Assembly: GCA_947034895.1 (NCBI GenBank)
Contig: OX344761.1
Span: 82,415,839-82,479,838 of the forward strand
Direction of reading: 5' to 3'
DNA length: 64,000 nucleotides
From: Rhytidiadelphus loreus
Lineage: Eukaryota > Streptophyta > Bryopsida > Hypnales > Hylocomiaceae
Shown: positions 62,105 through 64,000 of the stretch, one piece after another
How the letters are laid out: every line of letters starts with the position of its first letter
Numbering within the stretch: position 1 is the stretch's first letter
Notes under the pieces: generated by a model
What the model saw: the letters and a program-made list of their open reading frames with translations, nothing else
Told to the model about the DNA's origin: nothing
The model's database searches: none
Position numbers and translations under genes: made by a program

Positions 62105-62807
62105 AACCAAACGACCATTTGATCAATAAATAGAAAAGTTGGACCCTTGAAGGTTCTATAAGAGGACAATGATCAACTAATCAACAATTTGGTGTAATTG
62201 AGCTCATTCCTTACAAAAATAATCCTTGTCAACCAAATATTTTCTTTCAAAATCTTAATAAGTCCAATTACCAACACATCATGGTAGAAGTGTAGGTACC
62301 TCCCATCGGCCTTGAGAGGACCCATGCTACTATAAGATAGTAGTTCTTATCAACAATTTAAAAAAAATCTAAACAAGTCCAATAACAATGCATCAAAAGA
62401 AAATTATTGATATTTTTTTATTAGCCCCGAGAGGAGCCACATTGCTATGGGACAGTGATCAACCAATATTCTATACAAACTTATTTCCATCTCCATTCAT
62501 CTTTTACATCAATTAAATTCATCATTTTTAAAATGTATACTTCTAATATTTTAGACAACATTGAAAATTATAATTTCCGTGTGAATTCTACATAACCACG
62601 GTAATAGGTCCACAGTAATAGGTCCATAGTAATAGGTACTAAAATTTACTAAAAATAGTAAATTTTGACCAAAAATTTTAGATGAAGTCTATTGTTACAA
62701 ATATTATTAAGTTTTTTTGTGCTTCTTTAAATTTTTAAGCTCAATGCTCTCATAATTACTACTCAACGCTCATAGGCTCATGCTCACAGGCTCACAAAAT
62801 AGCACCG
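62105..62807. other. Intergenic stretch, no gene seen
   Basis: AT-rich, with the two diverged foldback-related fragments noted near 62310 and 62425. No coding frame. Confidence 0.4.
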
Positions 62808-62811
62808 TTGA

Positions 62812-63753
62812 CCCCTAAACGTCCAAGCAACATTTTTTGGCAACATAGCAATTTTTGGTAGCTCACTACAGGCAAAGTTTTTCTTTTCTTTCTTTGAAAA
62901 TTTCACACAATATAGGGACAAAGAAAAACTTTAAGGCCCAACAATTTTCATAACTTTTGACTACATGGTTCAAAAGTTATTGCATGATATGTAATTTTCA
63001 GTGGGCAATAGGTAGCCTGGGCAGGAAAAAAAACTTCTTTGAAAATCACTTTTTTAAAAACTAAAAATTTTAAATTTATTCTTTAGATTTTTATACATGT
63101 GGTAAACTTTGAATCATTCCATTTTGATTAATGACATGAAAGTTATGAGGAATTTTAGTTTGAGTTAGTTTGTGGGTAGTTATGGAATCTCTACTCTAAA
63201 ATAAACTTTGAAGTCCTTTATTTAATTCAATTGTAAATATCTTTTGAAAAAAATAAAAACATTAGGTGTATATTCTTTATTAAAACATTACAACCATTGG
63301 GATTGGCATTTTTCAATTCTATAAATAAATTGTTAACAATTAAGTATTTTTAATCATTCTCTACTTCTTACTACTTATTTTTTTCCTATATGTTGTACAA
63401 TTCCAAATGATCTAAAATTTTTCAAGCATGTATCCAACTTGACTTGAGGAATGAATCCAAAGAATAACCACCATTTTGGACATTTTTTCATACAAATAAG
63501 ACCTTGTGAAGTGCAGCTGCCCGTATTTTCACAAGGCCCCCCAAAGGATTTTTGTCACTTCAAACGTTAATATCTTGCAATCTACATGGTGGAAAATTCT
63601 GAAATTTTTTCCACATCTTCTCTAACTATTTTACTACAAGATCCTACGGTTAGATTTGTCCAAAAATGTTTTTCATCTAAAATTTGATGCTTGTAAATGC
63701 AAGGGCAATTTTGGAGTAGTTTTGGTGAAAACATAGTCTTTGACGCTTAGGGG
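62812..63753 (+). mobile_element. TTAA-family element, subtype A (copy A2), uninterrupted
   Basis: A 942 bp element starting CCCCTAAACGTCCAAGC and ending GACGCTTAGGGG. Flanks are TTGA (62808-62811) and TTAA (63754-63757), one base apart. It is the intact reference for A1, A3 and A4, and has the unoccupied TTAA (62931-62934) that is filled by the C element in A1. Non-coding. Confidence 0.88.
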
Positions 63754-63757
63754 TTAA

Positions 63758-64000
63758 ACTAATCAAACTTTCATATTTTCTTCTTATAATAAACGAAAGG
63801 AGGTTCAAATTTACAAAACAATATAACATTTGGATCCCATATGCAAAAGTTATGAAGGGTCAAAGTTTTTTTTTGATAGATGGTTCTAAAACCATTTCTT
63901 CAACTTAGGTGCCTATCAATTTAGAGATGTATATAGAGTGATGACAATGATTTTAGACAAGGTGTGATTCTAGGTATACCCACCTTAGATGAGGATTTTA
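63758..64000. other. Window end, AT-rich, nothing recognised
   Basis: No feature is supported in the last 243 bases. Confidence 0.4.

Overview
Nuclear DNA of a land plant. It is strongly AT-rich, holds only two intact intron-rich genes and one decayed gene in 64 kb, and the rest is mostly layered non-autonomous transposons. The genes are plant types: a tandem-Agenet protein of the Arabidopsis At4g17330 (G2484-1) kind, an R3H/G-patch protein of the SQS1 kind, and a plastid-type uroporphyrinogen decarboxylase relic. The exact lineage cannot be read from the window. Low gene density and divergent proteins would suit a non-seed plant, but this is only inference.

Layout. 1-12 kb: AT-rich repeats dominated by one family of about 0.8-1.1 kb elements with ends like CCCCTAAA...TTTAGGGG sitting in duplicated TTAA targets, including a three-deep nest at 5.4-9.3 kb. 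12-14 kb: minisatellites and two TA-flanked inverted-repeat elements. 15.1-21.4 kb (minus): Agenet gene, nine exons with canonical GT-AG introns that join into one frame of 1209 codons. 22.3-29 kb: AT-rich, with one TTAA element. 29-36.9 kb (minus): UROD pseudogene, split by a 4.5 kb CACTA element. 36.9-41.3 kb: a second CACTA element just upstream of a UROD exon. 41.3-45.6 kb: tandem repeats. 45.6-50.3 kb: a TTAA element broken by a 3.7 kb insertion that carries a dense array of a CCAANTNGG motif and a 150 bp perfect-looking hairpin. 51.3-57.1 kb (plus): SQS1-like gene, twelve exons joining into 838 codons. 57-64 kb: AT-rich, with an unidentified exon-like relic, a small CACTA element, a foldback element and another TTAA element.

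The most unusual content is the TTAA family. Its 4-bp TTAA duplications and CCC/GGG termini are the signature of piggyBac (or Sola3) DNA transposons, groups rarely described from land plants. The window itself contains filled and empty versions of the same site. No transposase gene for it is visible here. The two intact genes are not functionally linked to each other as far as the sequence shows; both are likely nuclear proteins.
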